A DNA stretch of 64,000 bases, from NCBI RefSeq assembly GCF_000717345.1, contig NZ_JNZA01000018.1, forward strand, positions 1-64,000. The letters are read 5' to 3'. The first letter of the stretch is position 1. Each line of letters begins with the position of its first letter. The notes under the pieces were generated by a model. The model saw nothing but the letters and a program-made list of their open reading frames with translations, was not told where the DNA came from and searched no databases. This stretch comes from Streptomyces lydicus. Lineage in GTDB: Bacteria > Actinomycetota > Actinomycetes > Streptomycetales > Streptomycetaceae. Of this stretch, positions 16,833-24,843 are shown piece after piece. Made by a program: the position numbers and the translations under genes.

Positions 16833-17894
16833 ATGCCTCGTGTGGTGAAGTTACCGAGACGGCGGCGGGTGCCGGCCCTGGCCGCGGCCCTGGGGGCGGC
16901 CGTTCTGGTGATGGCCCCCGGCCTGCCGGGAGCGGCGGCCGCGCCCCCGGACCCCCCTGCTCCCGCCCCGGGCACCGTGCACGAGTACCTGATGCCGCTG
17001 CCCCGGCTGGGCAGCACGCATGAGTTGGTCATCGGGCCGGACGGCAATCTGTGGGTCTCCCAGCAACTCGAGGACCGCGTCCTCCGTGTCTCCACGACCG
17101 GCCGGGTGGTGGGGATCATCGAGTTCCCCGCCAACAGCATGCCCCACGGCATCGACAAGGACCGGCGCGGCCATGTCTGGGTCACCGAGGAAGCCACCAA
17201 CGCCCTGGTGGAACTGGACCCCGCCGGAAAGCGCATCGGCAGCTACCCGATCCCGGTGCCCGGCGCCGGGCCGCACGGCCTGCGCATCGGTTGCGACGGG
17301 CGCACCGTGTGGTGGACGGGGAAGGAGGGCGGATCCATCGGGAATTTCGACCCTCGCTCCCGCAGATGGACCGTGTATCCCCTCGCCCCCGACAGTCAGC
17401 CGATCTTCCTGGCGCGAGGGCCCCGCTGCGCCATGTTCTTCACCGAGCTGACGGCCGGCCGCGTCGGCCGGATCGACGCGAACGGCCGGTTGCGCGAATA
17501 CGCCACCCCCACACCTGACAGCCGGCCCATCGCCGTCGCCGTCAACCGGCGCGGCCATGTCTGGTTCACCGAGGAGGCCGGCGCGGCCTACGCCCACCTC
17601 GACCCCGATACCGGCCGCATCACCGAGCACCGCACCGACGTCCCGAACGCCAAGCTGGCGGCGCTGGCCTTCGACTGCTTCGGCAACCTGTGGGTGCAGT
17701 ACAACCAGCCCGGACTGATCGACCGCGTCCGCCCGGACCTGACCACCACCCGCTACACCCTGCCCACCACCGTCCCGGTCGGCCACCGCATCATTCCCGG
17801 CCCGGACGGCTCCATGTGGTTCAGCGAACTGGCCGCCGACACCGTCGGCTCCATCACCACGGGCTGCCCGCCGACGGTGTCGGCCGTCGAGTAG
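16833..17894 (+). CDS. Secreted virginiamycin-B-lyase-like beta-propeller protein
   Basis: 353 residues. The start at 16833 is preferred over an in-frame ATG at 16818 because GGAGGAG sits 8 nt before it. A basic N-region with RRRR, a hydrophobic core and an AAA-AP cleavage region (about 38) give an export signal. The mature part is built of propeller blades with repeated G-N-L-W-V, GHVWVTEEATN, GHVWFTEEAG and GSMWFSE motifs, as in Vgb streptogramin lyase and SMP-30-like propellers. Vgb is normally cytoplasmic and about 295 residues, so the export signal argues for a different role, perhaps binding or cleaving an extracellular lactone. Confidence 0.78.
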   Translation: MPRVVKLPRRRRVPALAAALGAAVLVMAPGLPGAAAAPPDPPAPAPGTVHEYLMPLPRLGSTHELVIGPDGNLWVSQQLEDRVLRVSTTGRVVGIIEFPANSMPHGIDKDRRGHVWVTEEATNALVELDPAGKRIGSYPIPVPGAGPHGLRIGCDGRTVWWTGKEGGSIGNFDPRSRRWTVYPLAPDSQPIFLARGPRCAMFFTELTAGRVGRIDANGRLREYATPTPDSRPIAVAVNRRGHVWFTEEAGAAYAHLDPDTGRITEHRTDVPNAKLAALAFDCFGNLWVQYNQPGLIDRVRPDLTTTRYTLPTTVPVGHRIIPGPDGSMWFSELAADTVGSITTGCPPTVSAVE

Positions 17895-17915
17895 CGGGCG
17901 CCGGGCCGGCCGCCG

Positions 17916-18335
17916 TCATGCCTCCAGGATCAGCTGCAGCAACTCGCGCAGGTTCTCGCGCTGCTGCGCGGTGAGCGGGGCCAAGGGGTCGGCGGCGAAC
18001 GGCATGCGTGCGCGGAGGTCGGCGGCGACGCTACGGCCGGCGGTGGTGGCGGCGACGCGCTTGACGCGGCGGTCGGCCGGGTCGGGGCTGCGCTCGACCA
18101 GGCCGCTGGACTCCAGCCGGTCGATGATCGCGGTCACGTTGGACGGCTCCGCGTGCAGCCGTTCGGCGATGCGGCGCATCGGCACCGGGTCCTCGATGGC
18201 CAGCAGCGCCTTGGCCTGGAGCGGGGTCAGGTTGTGGGGCGTCGCCGCGGCCTCGCAATCCTGCAGGTAGCGGCGGTTGATGGCGGCGAAGAGGCCGAGG
18301 ACCTCTTTGCTGACCTCGTCCGGTGGGTTGGGCAT
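17916..18335 (-). CDS. MarR-family regulator (first of two paralogues)
   Basis: 139 residues with a MarR wHTH: LTPLQAKALLAI, then MRRIAERLHAEPSNVTAIIDRLESSGLVER and the DPADRRVK wing. It is clearly paralogous to the regulator at 55166-55597 (shared [40 protein letters not shown] pattern). It is divergent from an SDR oxidoreductase gene. The start ATG 18335 has TACGCT 7 nt upstream and no ribosome site, suggesting a leaderless transcript. It probably represses itself and the SDR gene through the palindrome between them. Confidence 0.9.
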   Translation of the reverse strand: MPNPPDEVSKEVLGLFAAINRRYLQDCEAAATPHNLTPLQAKALLAIEDPVPMRRIAERLHAEPSNVTAIIDRLESSGLVERSPDPADRRVKRVAATTAGRSVAADLRARMPFAADPLAPLTAQQRENLRELLQLILEA

Positions 18336-18342
18336 GGCGCCC

Positions 18343-18415
18343 AGCGTACCGATGTGCTTGACAACGTCAAATATCCGTGCTCATAGTTATGAAGCATATT
18401 AGTTATGACGCATAA
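18343..18415. promoter_or_regulatory. Divergent MarR/SDR promoter with shared -35 palindrome and 16-bp direct repeat
   Basis: The palindrome TTGAC-AAC-GTCAA (18358-18370) holds the -35 of both promoters. Rightward, TTGACA is followed after 18 nt by CATAGT (18382-18387). Leftward, TTGACG is followed after 16 nt by TACGCT (18348-18343). Immediately downstream, TAGTTATGAAGCATAT (18384-18399) and TAGTTATGACGCATAA (18400-18415) form a tandem 16-bp repeat with two mismatches, overlapping the SDR -10. Confidence 0.6.
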
Positions 18416-18437
18416 GCAAAGAGCAGAGGTACGAGGC

Positions 18438-19259
18438 ATGAGCACCAAGACCGTCCTGATCACCGGCACCTCCTCCGGTATCGGCCTGTCCACCGCCGTG
18501 GCCGCCGCGCGGAGCGGATGGCAGGTGATCGCCACCATGCGCGACACCACCAAGGCGGGCGCACTGCTGGCCGCGGCGGAGGAGGCCGGGGTCACCGTCG
18601 ACGTCCGGGCCCTGGACGTGACCGACCCGGCCTCGGTCGAGGCGTGCCTGGCCGGCCTCGACCGGCTGGACGCGCTCGTCAACAACGCCGGCGCGGGTCA
18701 CGTCGGCACCCTGGAACGGGAGAGCGTCGAGGACGTGCGCGCCGTCATGGAGGTCAACTTCTTCGGCGTCCTGCACGTCACGAAGGCGGCCCTGCCCCTG
18801 CTGCGCGCGAGCAAGGGCCGGGTGCTGACCGTGACCAGCGTCGGCGGAGTGATCGGCCAGCCCTTCAACGAGGCGTACTGCGCCGCCAAGTTCGCGGTCG
18901 AGGGCTTCATGGAGTCCCTCGCGCCGGTCGCCGCCACGGCCGGTGTGCGGGTCAGTGTGGTGGAGCCGGGTGCGGTGGCCAGCGAGTTCGTCAGCAACGT
19001 GGGCCTCCCGGACGACGCGCTGGAGCAGGCCGGGCCGTACGCGCCGGCCCTGTCCCGCTACCTGGAGCGGACCCGCGAAGCCTTCGCCCAGGCGCAGACG
19101 TCGCAGGACGTGGCGGCGCGGATCGTCGACCTGCTCGCGGCCGAGCGGCCGGCCTTCCGGGTGCTCACCTCGGACGCCGCGCGCGCCTTCGCCGGGACGA
19201 AGCTCAAGGACCTCGACGGCTCGGCCGTGCAGGCGCTGACCAACTCCTGGGTCGCTTAG
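18438..19259 (+). CDS. Short-chain dehydrogenase/reductase
   Basis: 273 residues, classical SDR. The cofactor motif is TGTSSGIG near residue 9, followed by NNAG (about 85) and YCAAK (Tyr/Lys catalytic pair, about 152-156) with Ser in TSVGG. Acidic/neutral residues after beta-2 (ATMRDTTK) with Arg suggest NADP(H). The start ATG 18438 has AGAGG 8 nt upstream. It is divergent from, and probably controlled by, the MarR gene at 17916-18335. The substrate is unknown. Confidence 0.88.
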   Translation: MSTKTVLITGTSSGIGLSTAVAAARSGWQVIATMRDTTKAGALLAAAEEAGVTVDVRALDVTDPASVEACLAGLDRLDALVNNAGAGHVGTLERESVEDVRAVMEVNFFGVLHVTKAALPLLRASKGRVLTVTSVGGVIGQPFNEAYCAAKFAVEGFMESLAPVAATAGVRVSVVEPGAVASEFVSNVGLPDDALEQAGPYAPALSRYLERTREAFAQAQTSQDVAARIVDLLAAERPAFRVLTSDAARAFAGTKLKDLDGSAVQALTNSWVA

Positions 19260-19271
19260 GAACGTTCCGGC

Positions 19272-19310
19272 CGACGCGAAGTCAGGCTGCACCCGCAGCC
19301 TTCGGCGTCG
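19272..19310 (+). terminator. Nested hairpin after SDR gene
   Basis: Inner stem GGCTGC (19285-19290) / GCAGCC (19295-19300) with loop ACCC lies inside outer stem CGACGC (19272-19277) / GCGTCG (19305-19310). It starts 12 bp after the SDR stop codon, consistent with an intrinsic terminator without T-run. Confidence 0.5.
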
Positions 19311-19394
19311 CAGGACGAAATGGGGAGGCGGGCCCCCAGGGGCCGTTGGCAGGATGGCCGCGCTCAGCACCCCAGGGGAAAGGACCCCACAGCC

Positions 19395-19805
19395 GTGGCT
19401 CGTGCCATCACTCTGATCCGCTCCGCAGCCCTGTCCGACGTCGCCGAGTACGCCTACGCGGCCACGGCGCCCGCCGAGTCCCGCCTGATCTTCCTCGCCG
19501 GGGCGTGTCCCCTGAACGACGACGGTTCCACGGCAGCGATCGGGGACTACAGGGGGCAGGCAGCGAAAGCCGTCGAGAACATGCAGGCCGCTCTCGCTGC
19601 CTCCGGCGCGGCACTCCAGGACGTCATCAGCACCAGGGTCCTCGTCGCCTCGGCCCGTCAGGAGGACCTGGTGGCCGCCTGGGAGGTGGTCCGGGACGCG
19701 TTCGCCGACCACGACGTACCCAGCACCTTGATGGGCGTCACGGTGCTCGGCTACCACGATCAACTCGTCGAGATCGAGGCCGTTGCCGCCGTGCTCGATT
19801 CCTGA
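19395..19805 (+). CDS. RidA/YjgF-family protein
   Basis: 136 residues from GTG 19395, with AAAGGA upstream. RidA-fold signature: LIFLAGACPLNDDGS, then YRGQAAKAVENMQAALAASGAALQDVISTRVLV, and a C-terminal LVEIEAVAAV strand. The family hydrolyses reactive enamine/imine intermediates from PLP enzymes. The usual Arg in the STRVLV segment is present (TRVLVAS), but the C-terminal Glu/Arg context differs from archetypal RidA, so it may belong to an Rid subfamily. It stands alone. Confidence 0.82.
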   Translation: MARAITLIRSAALSDVAEYAYAATAPAESRLIFLAGACPLNDDGSTAAIGDYRGQAAKAVENMQAALAASGAALQDVISTRVLVASARQEDLVAAWEVVRDAFADHDVPSTLMGVTVLGYHDQLVEIEAVAAVLDS

Positions 19806-19837
19806 GTTACGGGGCCCGGCGAAACACCTGGCGTGCT

Positions 19838-19887
19838 GCCGGCCGCCCGGCGCGGACCTGTGCCGGTCCGTGCGCCGGGCGGCCGGC
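19838..19887. terminator. Long bidirectional hairpin between ridA-like and secreted-protein genes
   Basis: A 16-bp perfect stem (19838-19853 with 19872-19887, GCCGGCCGCCCGGCGC and its complement) encloses a 5-bp inner stem GGACC/GGTCC (19854-19858, 19865-19869). It sits between convergent genes. Confidence 0.7.
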
Positions 19888-19921
19888 GCGGGGGCGGGGC
19901 GTGTCGCCCGCCCGCGCGGCT

Positions 19922-20785
19922 TTACTTCACGTCGACGTAGTCGCTGGTGGCGGTCGCCACCGAGGTGGTCGACGTGCCGGCCCAGACGTAGCGCCAGTAA
20001 CCGTCGGCGGCGGCCTTCACCGTCGTCTTCAGGTTGCCGTGGCTGTCCGAGGTGACCGTCTTGACGTTGGTGTACGTGCTGGTGCCGGCCTTGCGGAACT
20101 GAAGCTGCACGGAACCCACGCCGTAGGCCCCGTACTTCTGGGTGTCCCAGTTCGCCCGGGTCAGCGCACCGGTGACGGTGAGGGTCCCGCCCATGGCCAC
20201 CGGCTCCGGCGAGGCGTTGGTGGTCAGCTGCGCGGCGCGCTTGACCCAGCCGGACCGGTAGTTGTCCTTGATGGAGTAGTCGCCGTCGTTGCCCACCGCG
20301 GAGGCGTAGACGTGCCACCGGCCGGCGAGGATGTTGCCGTAGATGTTGTCGTTGGGGTCCGCGACCAGGGTGACCGAGCAGGTGGAGGTCGTGGCGTTGA
20401 CCACCGTGCAGGTGCCGTGGTCCGTGCTCGGCGTCATCGCGCCGTCGACACCGGTCTCGGAGTTCAGGTCGGTGCCGTGCCACAGGAACGCGTAGCCGTC
20501 GTAGATGCCGGCCGGGTCGGTGGCGGTCACCGAGACGGTGAAGGTCTTCTTCAGGCTGGTGCCGACCACGATGTCCTTGCCGCCGTTGACGGTGACGTTC
20601 GTGATCGTGGTGTCGCCCTGAGCGTCGTCCGCCGCCGCGTTGGCGGGGGTCTGCGCGGCGGACGCGAAGAGCTGCGCCTTGGCGGCGCCGGGGCCCGGGG
20701 CGTCCGCGGCCTGAGCGGCGGGGACGGCGAGGGCGGCTATGGCCAGGGCGCCGGACAGTGCGGCAGCAGTGGCACGAATGCGCAT
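19922..20785 (-). CDS. Secreted immunoglobulin-like-domain protein, function unknown
   Basis: 287 residues. A Sec signal (MRIRATAAALSGALAIAALAVPAAQA) probably cleaves after AQA. The mature protein has two beta-rich halves: TTITNVTVNGGKDIVVG with a disulfide-like pair (GTCTVVN, STCSVTL), and a second Ig-like repeat (LTVTGALTRANWDTQKYGAYG, GYWRYVWAG). It resembles the small extracellular Ig-like proteins of Streptomyces annotated as DUF5707 or calcium-binding; I cannot assign a function. It is monocistronic and ends at the hairpin 19838-19887. Confidence 0.75.
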   Translation of the reverse strand: MRIRATAAALSGALAIAALAVPAAQAADAPGPGAAKAQLFASAAQTPANAAADDAQGDTTITNVTVNGGKDIVVGTSLKKTFTVSVTATDPAGIYDGYAFLWHGTDLNSETGVDGAMTPSTDHGTCTVVNATTSTCSVTLVADPNDNIYGNILAGRWHVYASAVGNDGDYSIKDNYRSGWVKRAAQLTTNASPEPVAMGGTLTVTGALTRANWDTQKYGAYGVGSVQLQFRKAGTSTYTNVKTVTSDSHGNLKTTVKAAADGYWRYVWAGTSTTSVATATSDYVDVK

Positions 20786-21101
20786 GTGTTCCTCGGAAGG
20801 GACAGGGGGTTCCGCCGGCGTGGAGCACGCACGGCGGTACCCGGATCGATTGCGAGTTCAACGAACTCGCACACCAGACCCGTCAGCAGGGCGAATGGTT
20901 GTGCGCTGATGTGAAGCTTCTGTGAAGAGATTCGTGCGCGCTTGGGCAAGGCGGCGCCGGCGGCCGCTTACCATGTCCCGGTCAACTGATCATTACGGGG
21001 GAACGGGGAGCGCGGTTGGCCTTCTTCGCCCCCGCGCGCAGCAGGGACACCACCGCATCCGGACGGTGCCCGGCGCGCAGCCACAACTGCAAAGGGACGT
21101 C

Positions 21102-21605
21102 ATGCGTTTCCAGCGAATTCTCGCCGCGGCCGGCACCTTCGTCGCCCTGGCCTCGGTCTCCGCGTGCGGCAGCAGCCTGCCCTCGGCGGACTCGCCCCAA
21201 GGAGCCGGGGAGCTGCTCCGGACGACGCTCGGCTGTGAGCACGTCGAGATCGCCCCGCCCCGGGACGTGGCGAAGGTCGAGGCCATGGGGATGAAGGGCA
21301 TCAACGGCGGCGGTCAGTGCGAGAACACGGCCGGCGGCGGCGAGGACGCGGACTTCCTCACCATCGAGGACATGGCGGCGTTCCAGACCGCCGTCAAGGC
21401 GGACGAGGACGAGCAGGACGACCTCATGATCGGCGACGACTTCGCCGTCGACCCCGGCAGCGACGACCAGCGCCGCAAGCTGCTCGACGCCGGTCTGCTG
21501 TTCCTGAACTGCACCCCGGGCTTCCACGCACCCGAGGGCCGGACCGTCGAGGACGGCGAGGTCGACGGGTGCGCGACCACCGACTACTCGAAGGACCTCG
21601 ACTGA
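21102..21605 (+). CDS. Small acidic lipoprotein, function unknown
   Basis: 167 residues. The signal peptide has lipobox VSAC (Cys at about 22), so it is predicted to be membrane-anchored outside the cell. The mature part is strongly acidic (DEDEQDDLMIGDDF), with three further Cys (LGCEHVE, GGQCEN, LNCTPG and GCATT context) that could form disulfides. The ribosome site AAAGGGA sits 5 nt before ATG 21102. It is the only gene of its transcript and is followed by a 14-bp triple repeat and a hairpin. The gap 20786-21101 (about 315 bp) upstream is less GC-rich and holds promoters but no gene that I can see. Confidence 0.7.
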   Translation: MRFQRILAAAGTFVALASVSACGSSLPSADSPQGAGELLRTTLGCEHVEIAPPRDVAKVEAMGMKGINGGGQCENTAGGGEDADFLTIEDMAAFQTAVKADEDEQDDLMIGDDFAVDPGSDDQRRKLLDAGLLFLNCTPGFHAPEGRTVEDGEVDGCATTDYSKDLD

Positions 21606-21643
21606 CGTCCTCCGGCTGACGTCCGCCCGCTGACGTCCTCCCG
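21602..21643 (+). repeat. Three tandem 14-bp repeats at a gene end
   Basis: CTGACGTCCTCCGG, CTGACGTCCGCCCG and CTGACGTCCTCCCG follow each other at 21602-21615, 21616-21629 and 21630-21643. The first unit contains the lipoprotein TGA stop, so the unit carrying the stop codon has been multiplied. Confidence 0.85.
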
Positions 21644-21646
21644 CGC

Positions 21647-21681
21647 ATCCCGGCCAGCGGTACGGCGGCACTGGCCGGGAT
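21647..21681 (+). terminator. Hairpin terminator after acidic lipoprotein
   Basis: An 11-bp perfect stem ATCCCGGCCAG (21647-21657) / CTGGCCGGGAT (21671-21681) with a 13-nt loop, 42 bp after the lipoprotein stop. Confidence 0.6.
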
Positions 21682-21725
21682 CACCGGTGTTGACCGCCCC
21701 CGGCAGGCAGTGCTGGAGTCGGCAC

Positions 21726-22466
21726 GTGGACAGCATCCCCGCCAACCGGCGGCTCTGGAACCGGATCAGCAGCGCCTACCAGCGCGAGCACGACCCGCAG
21801 ATCGGCGCCACACCCCGGCTGTGGGGCATGTACTCCATCCCCGACGCGCACCTGCACGCCCTGGGCGACGTCACCGGCAAGCGCGTCCTCGAACTCGGCT
21901 GCGGCGCCGGCCAGTGGTCCAGGGCACTCGCCGCCGAGGGCGCCACCGTGGTCGGGCTCGACCTGTCCGAAGCCCAACTCGCCGCAGCGGCCCGCGCGAT
22001 GGGAGCGGCCCGCTACCCGCTGGTGCAAGGCGCCGCCGAACAACTCCCCTTCGCCGCCGACAGCTTCGACCTGGTGTTCTGCGACTTCGGTGGGCTCAGC
22101 TGGGCGCCCCCGCACCTGGCCGTCCCGCAGGCCGCACGCGTCTTGCGCCGAGGCGGGCGCCTGGTGTTCAACGTCGCCAGCCCATGGTTCGAAGCGTGCT
22201 ACGACGAAGCCGTCAGCCGCGTGACCACGACGTTGCAGCAGGACTACTTCGGGCTGAACACCATCGCCGAAGACGGCGGCGCGACCAGCTATCAGCTCAC
22301 CTACGGCGACTGGGTCAAGGTCCTGCGCGGCGCGGATCTCATCATCGACGACCTCATCGAGCCGCGGCCCGAACCCGGCACACCCAACGGCTACAACAAA
22401 ACCGACCCACCCGACTGGGCACACCGCTGGCCGGCGGAACTGCTCTGGGTAACCCACAAACCGTAA
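21726..22466 (+). CDS. Class I SAM-dependent methyltransferase
   Basis: 246 residues. Motif I is VLELGCGAGQWSRAL with acidic VVGLDLSEAQ after it. Motif II/III is FDLVFCDFGGLSWA, and RVLRRGGRLVFNVASP is the motif-post-III strand. This is the Methyltransf_11/UbiE-like fold. GTG 21726 has GGAG 7 nt upstream and is preferred over the in-frame ATG at 21687. The N-terminal pattern NRRLWNRISSAYQREHD is shared by small-molecule methyltransferases in Streptomyces. The substrate is unknown. It is convergent with the M20 hydrolase gene. Confidence 0.86.
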   Translation: MDSIPANRRLWNRISSAYQREHDPQIGATPRLWGMYSIPDAHLHALGDVTGKRVLELGCGAGQWSRALAAEGATVVGLDLSEAQLAAAARAMGAARYPLVQGAAEQLPFAADSFDLVFCDFGGLSWAPPHLAVPQAARVLRRGGRLVFNVASPWFEACYDEAVSRVTTTLQQDYFGLNTIAEDGGATSYQLTYGDWVKVLRGADLIIDDLIEPRPEPGTPNGYNKTDPPDWAHRWPAELLWVTHKP

Positions 22467-22511
22467 GTTCCGCCGCGCCGAGACGTGAAGGCATCCCTCG
22501 CCGGACAGGCC

Positions 22512-23702
22512 CTAGGCGCCTGCCAGCCGCCGGGCCGCCAGTTCCGCGTACACCGCCGCGCCGTCCGCCAGCACCGCGTCGTCGAACTCCGCCAGCGGCG
22601 AATGGTTGTTGGCGCTGCGCTCGGGGTCCGCACCGGCCGGCGGGGCCCCGAGGAAGAGCATCGCCCCGGGCACCTCGGCCAGCACCCGGGAGAAGTCCTC
22701 CGAGCCCTGGAGCGGCTGCGGCTGCGGCGTGAAACGCTCCTCGCCCAGCGCCTCGCGGACCGCGTCCGCCGCGAAGTCCGCCTCCGCGCCGTCGTTGACG
22801 GTCACCGGGTACATCTCGACGAACTCCGCGTCCACGCCCACGCCGTACGCCGCGGCGATGCCCCGGCACACCTCCACGGTGCCGTCCTTGACCCGCGCCT
22901 GGGCGGCGTCCGAGAAGCTGCGGACGGTCGCCTCGAAGACCGCGGTGTCCGGGATGACGTTCTGCTGGGTGCCGGCGTGGAAGGTGCCCACCGTGAGGAT
23001 CACCGGGTCGAAGACGTCGAAGGTGCGGGTGATCCATGCCTGGAGGGCGGTCACCATCGCACACGCCGCCTGTACCGGGTCCTTCGCGCGGTGCGGCATC
23101 GAGCCGTGCCCGCCCTCGCCGCGCACCGTCACCCGCAGCACGTTCGACGCGGCCATCGCCGTGCCGCCGCGGGTCCGGAAGACCCCGCCGGGCAGCCCGG
23201 CGGACAGCACATGGATCGCGTACGCCGCCTCTGGCCGCCGCCCGGCCGCGTCCAGCAGCCCCTCGGCCAGCATCTGCCCGGCGCCGTCGTAGCCCTCCTC
23301 GCCGGGCTGGAACATGAACAGCACATCGCCCGCGAGCCGTTCGCGGTGCGCGCTGAGCAGCTTGGCGGCGCCGGTGAGCATGGTGGTGTGCAGGTCGTGG
23401 CCGCAGGCGTGCATCCGGCCGTTGTCGGCGGCGAAGTCCAGGCCGGTCCGCTCGGCGACCGGCAGCGCGTCCATGTCGCCCCGCAGCAGCACAGCCGGAC
23501 CGGGCCGCCCGCCGCGCAGCACCGCGGTCACCGAGCTGAGCCCGGTACCGGTGATGATCTCCAGCGGTAGCCCGTCGAGTTCGGCCAGCACCGCCTCCTG
23601 CGTACGCGGCAGGTCGAGCCCGGTCTCGGGGATGCGGTGCAGCGTGCGGCGCATCCGCACGAGGTCGTCGGAGAGAGCGCGGGCGTCGTCACGCAGATGC
23701 AC
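22512..23702 (-). CDS. M20-family metallo-amidohydrolase
   Basis: 396 residues. Metal and catalytic motifs of the M20D (hippurate hydrolase / N-acyl-amino-acid amidohydrolase) group are present: RRTLHRIPETG, LLRGDMDALPV, HACGHDLHTTMLTGA, FQPGEEGYDGAGQML, and a C-terminal GSEDFS with His (NNHSPLAEFD). It hydrolyses N-acyl or aryl amide bonds in the cytoplasm. The ATG at 23702 is preceded by GAAGGGATCTCCTGTGC. The DUF397 gene lies 11 bp upstream on the same strand, so the three genes 24762-22512 may be one transcript. Confidence 0.9.
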   Translation of the reverse strand: MHLRDDARALSDDLVRMRRTLHRIPETGLDLPRTQEAVLAELDGLPLEIITGTGLSSVTAVLRGGRPGPAVLLRGDMDALPVAERTGLDFAADNGRMHACGHDLHTTMLTGAAKLLSAHRERLAGDVLFMFQPGEEGYDGAGQMLAEGLLDAAGRRPEAAYAIHVLSAGLPGGVFRTRGGTAMAASNVLRVTVRGEGGHGSMPHRAKDPVQAACAMVTALQAWITRTFDVFDPVILTVGTFHAGTQQNVIPDTAVFEATVRSFSDAAQARVKDGTVEVCRGIAAAYGVGVDAEFVEMYPVTVNDGAEADFAADAVREALGEERFTPQPQPLQGSEDFSRVLAEVPGAMLFLGAPPAGADPERSANNHSPLAEFDDAVLADGAAVYAELAARRLAGA

Positions 23703-23713
23703 AGGAGATCCCT

Positions 23714-23935
23714 TCAGGCGGAGAGATCCCCGCTCTTGATGGCCGAGACGAATGAGGTCCAGTTACCGGCGGGGAAGACGAGCGCCGGGCCGTGCGGGTC
23801 CTTGCTGTCACGAACGGGGACGAGGCCGTGGGAGTGGGTGAGGGTCCGGGAGAACTCCACGCACTGACCGCCGTTGCCTTCGCTGTAGGAGGACTTGACC
23901 CATTGCGCGGTGGTGAGATCCAGGGCGGGGCTCAT
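23714..23935 (-). CDS. DUF397 small protein
   Basis: 73 residues with the DUF397 core: AQWVKSSYSEGNGGQCVEFSR, then VPVRDSKDPHGPALVFPAGNWTSFVSAI. DUF397 proteins are partners of WhiJ-type XRE regulators in Streptomyces development and secondary metabolism. Its ATG (23935-23933) overlaps the XRE gene stop (23934-23932), so the two are translationally coupled. Confidence 0.95.
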   Translation of the reverse strand: MSPALDLTTAQWVKSSYSEGNGGQCVEFSRTLTHSHGLVPVRDSKDPHGPALVFPAGNWTSFVSAIKSGDLSA

Positions 23936-24762
23936 ACGCGGTACTCCTTCAGCAGAGTCTTGATCAGGGCCAGCGATTCATCAGGGGACAACGCATGTGC
24001 TCTGAGCAGATCATAGTCATCCAGGGCCGCGTCGACTGTTTGTTCGGAGTCGTGTATGCGGCCTCCTGCCCGGGTTTCCGTGTACAGCACAGTGGGTGAG
24101 TCCGGGAAGCGCAACACGGTGAAGGGCATTGTGGACGTGGCCGGAATACCCGCCGAGAACGGCATGATTTGAAGTTCGATGTGTGGGGAGGCGGCCGTCG
24201 TCATCAGGTGATCAAGCTGGCCGGCCATGACCTTGGCATCGCCCACCACGGTTCGCAGACACGCCTCATGATGGATGATCCACAGGAGTGGCGGTGTCTC
24301 CCGTTCGAATACCTCACGCCGCCGTAGCCGAGCGGCCACCTTGTCCTCGATCGCCTCTGCACTTGCCCGAGGGTTGGATACGCGGAAGACGGCCCGCGCG
24401 AAGTCCTCCGTCTGAACGATGCCTGTTACGAGGTTCGTCTCGTAGGTAAGGATCCGAGACGCCTTCTTCTCCAGATTGAGGTACGGGGCGAACCAGCTCG
24501 GGTGATCACCCTGGTCGATCCTCTGCAGCATGCCCGCGAATAACTCACCGGTTCCGAAAGCGATGTCGCACCCCTTGGCGAACTTCTCGCTGGGCCGGGG
24601 CAGCAGCGTGCCGGACTCGACCTTGCTGACGTACCCCTCGGAGTAGCCCGTCGCCTTGCCCAGATGCTTCTGCGTGAGCTTGCGGGCCAGCCGTACCTGT
24701 TTGATGTCGCGCCCGAAGCGCTGGAGCGGATTCAAGTGCTCGGAAGGGGTCGTCTCGTCCAA
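23932..24762 (-). CDS. XRE-family regulator with DUF5753 (WhiJ-like)
   Basis: 276 residues. The helix-turn-helix is at about 13-70 (FGRDIKQVRLARKLTQKHLGKATGYSEGYVSKVESG). The remainder is DUF5753 (SWFAPYLNLEKKASRILTYETNLVTGIVQTEDFARAVF, IELQIMPFSAG). WhiJ-type proteins act with a DUF397 partner to repress developmental or metabolic genes. Codon 74 is TTA (24543-24541), the rare leucine codon that makes expression depend on bldA tRNA. A TAGAAT -10 (24849-24844) lies 82 bp upstream. It is divergent from the small-protein/P450 gene, its most likely target. Confidence 0.93.
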   Translation of the reverse strand: MDETTPSEHLNPLQRFGRDIKQVRLARKLTQKHLGKATGYSEGYVSKVESGTLLPRPSEKFAKGCDIAFGTGELFAGMLQRIDQGDHPSWFAPYLNLEKKASRILTYETNLVTGIVQTEDFARAVFRVSNPRASAEAIEDKVAARLRRREVFERETPPLLWIIHHEACLRTVVGDAKVMAGQLDHLMTTAASPHIELQIMPFSAGIPATSTMPFTVLRFPDSPTVLYTETRAGGRIHDSEQTVDAALDDYDLLRAHALSPDESLALIKTLLKEYRV

Positions 24763-24843
24763 CGCTATGACCTCTCGTCATGTGTGCGTACGGCGACAGT
24801 GCGGCAGGCCGAAGCCTTGAAGGCCGCCGGTTCAACCACCGCC

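Noticed and set aside
16833..17894. Antibiotic resistance gene vgb
   Set aside because: The propeller family matches, but the exported form and the chromosomal context do not support calling it a streptogramin resistance gene.
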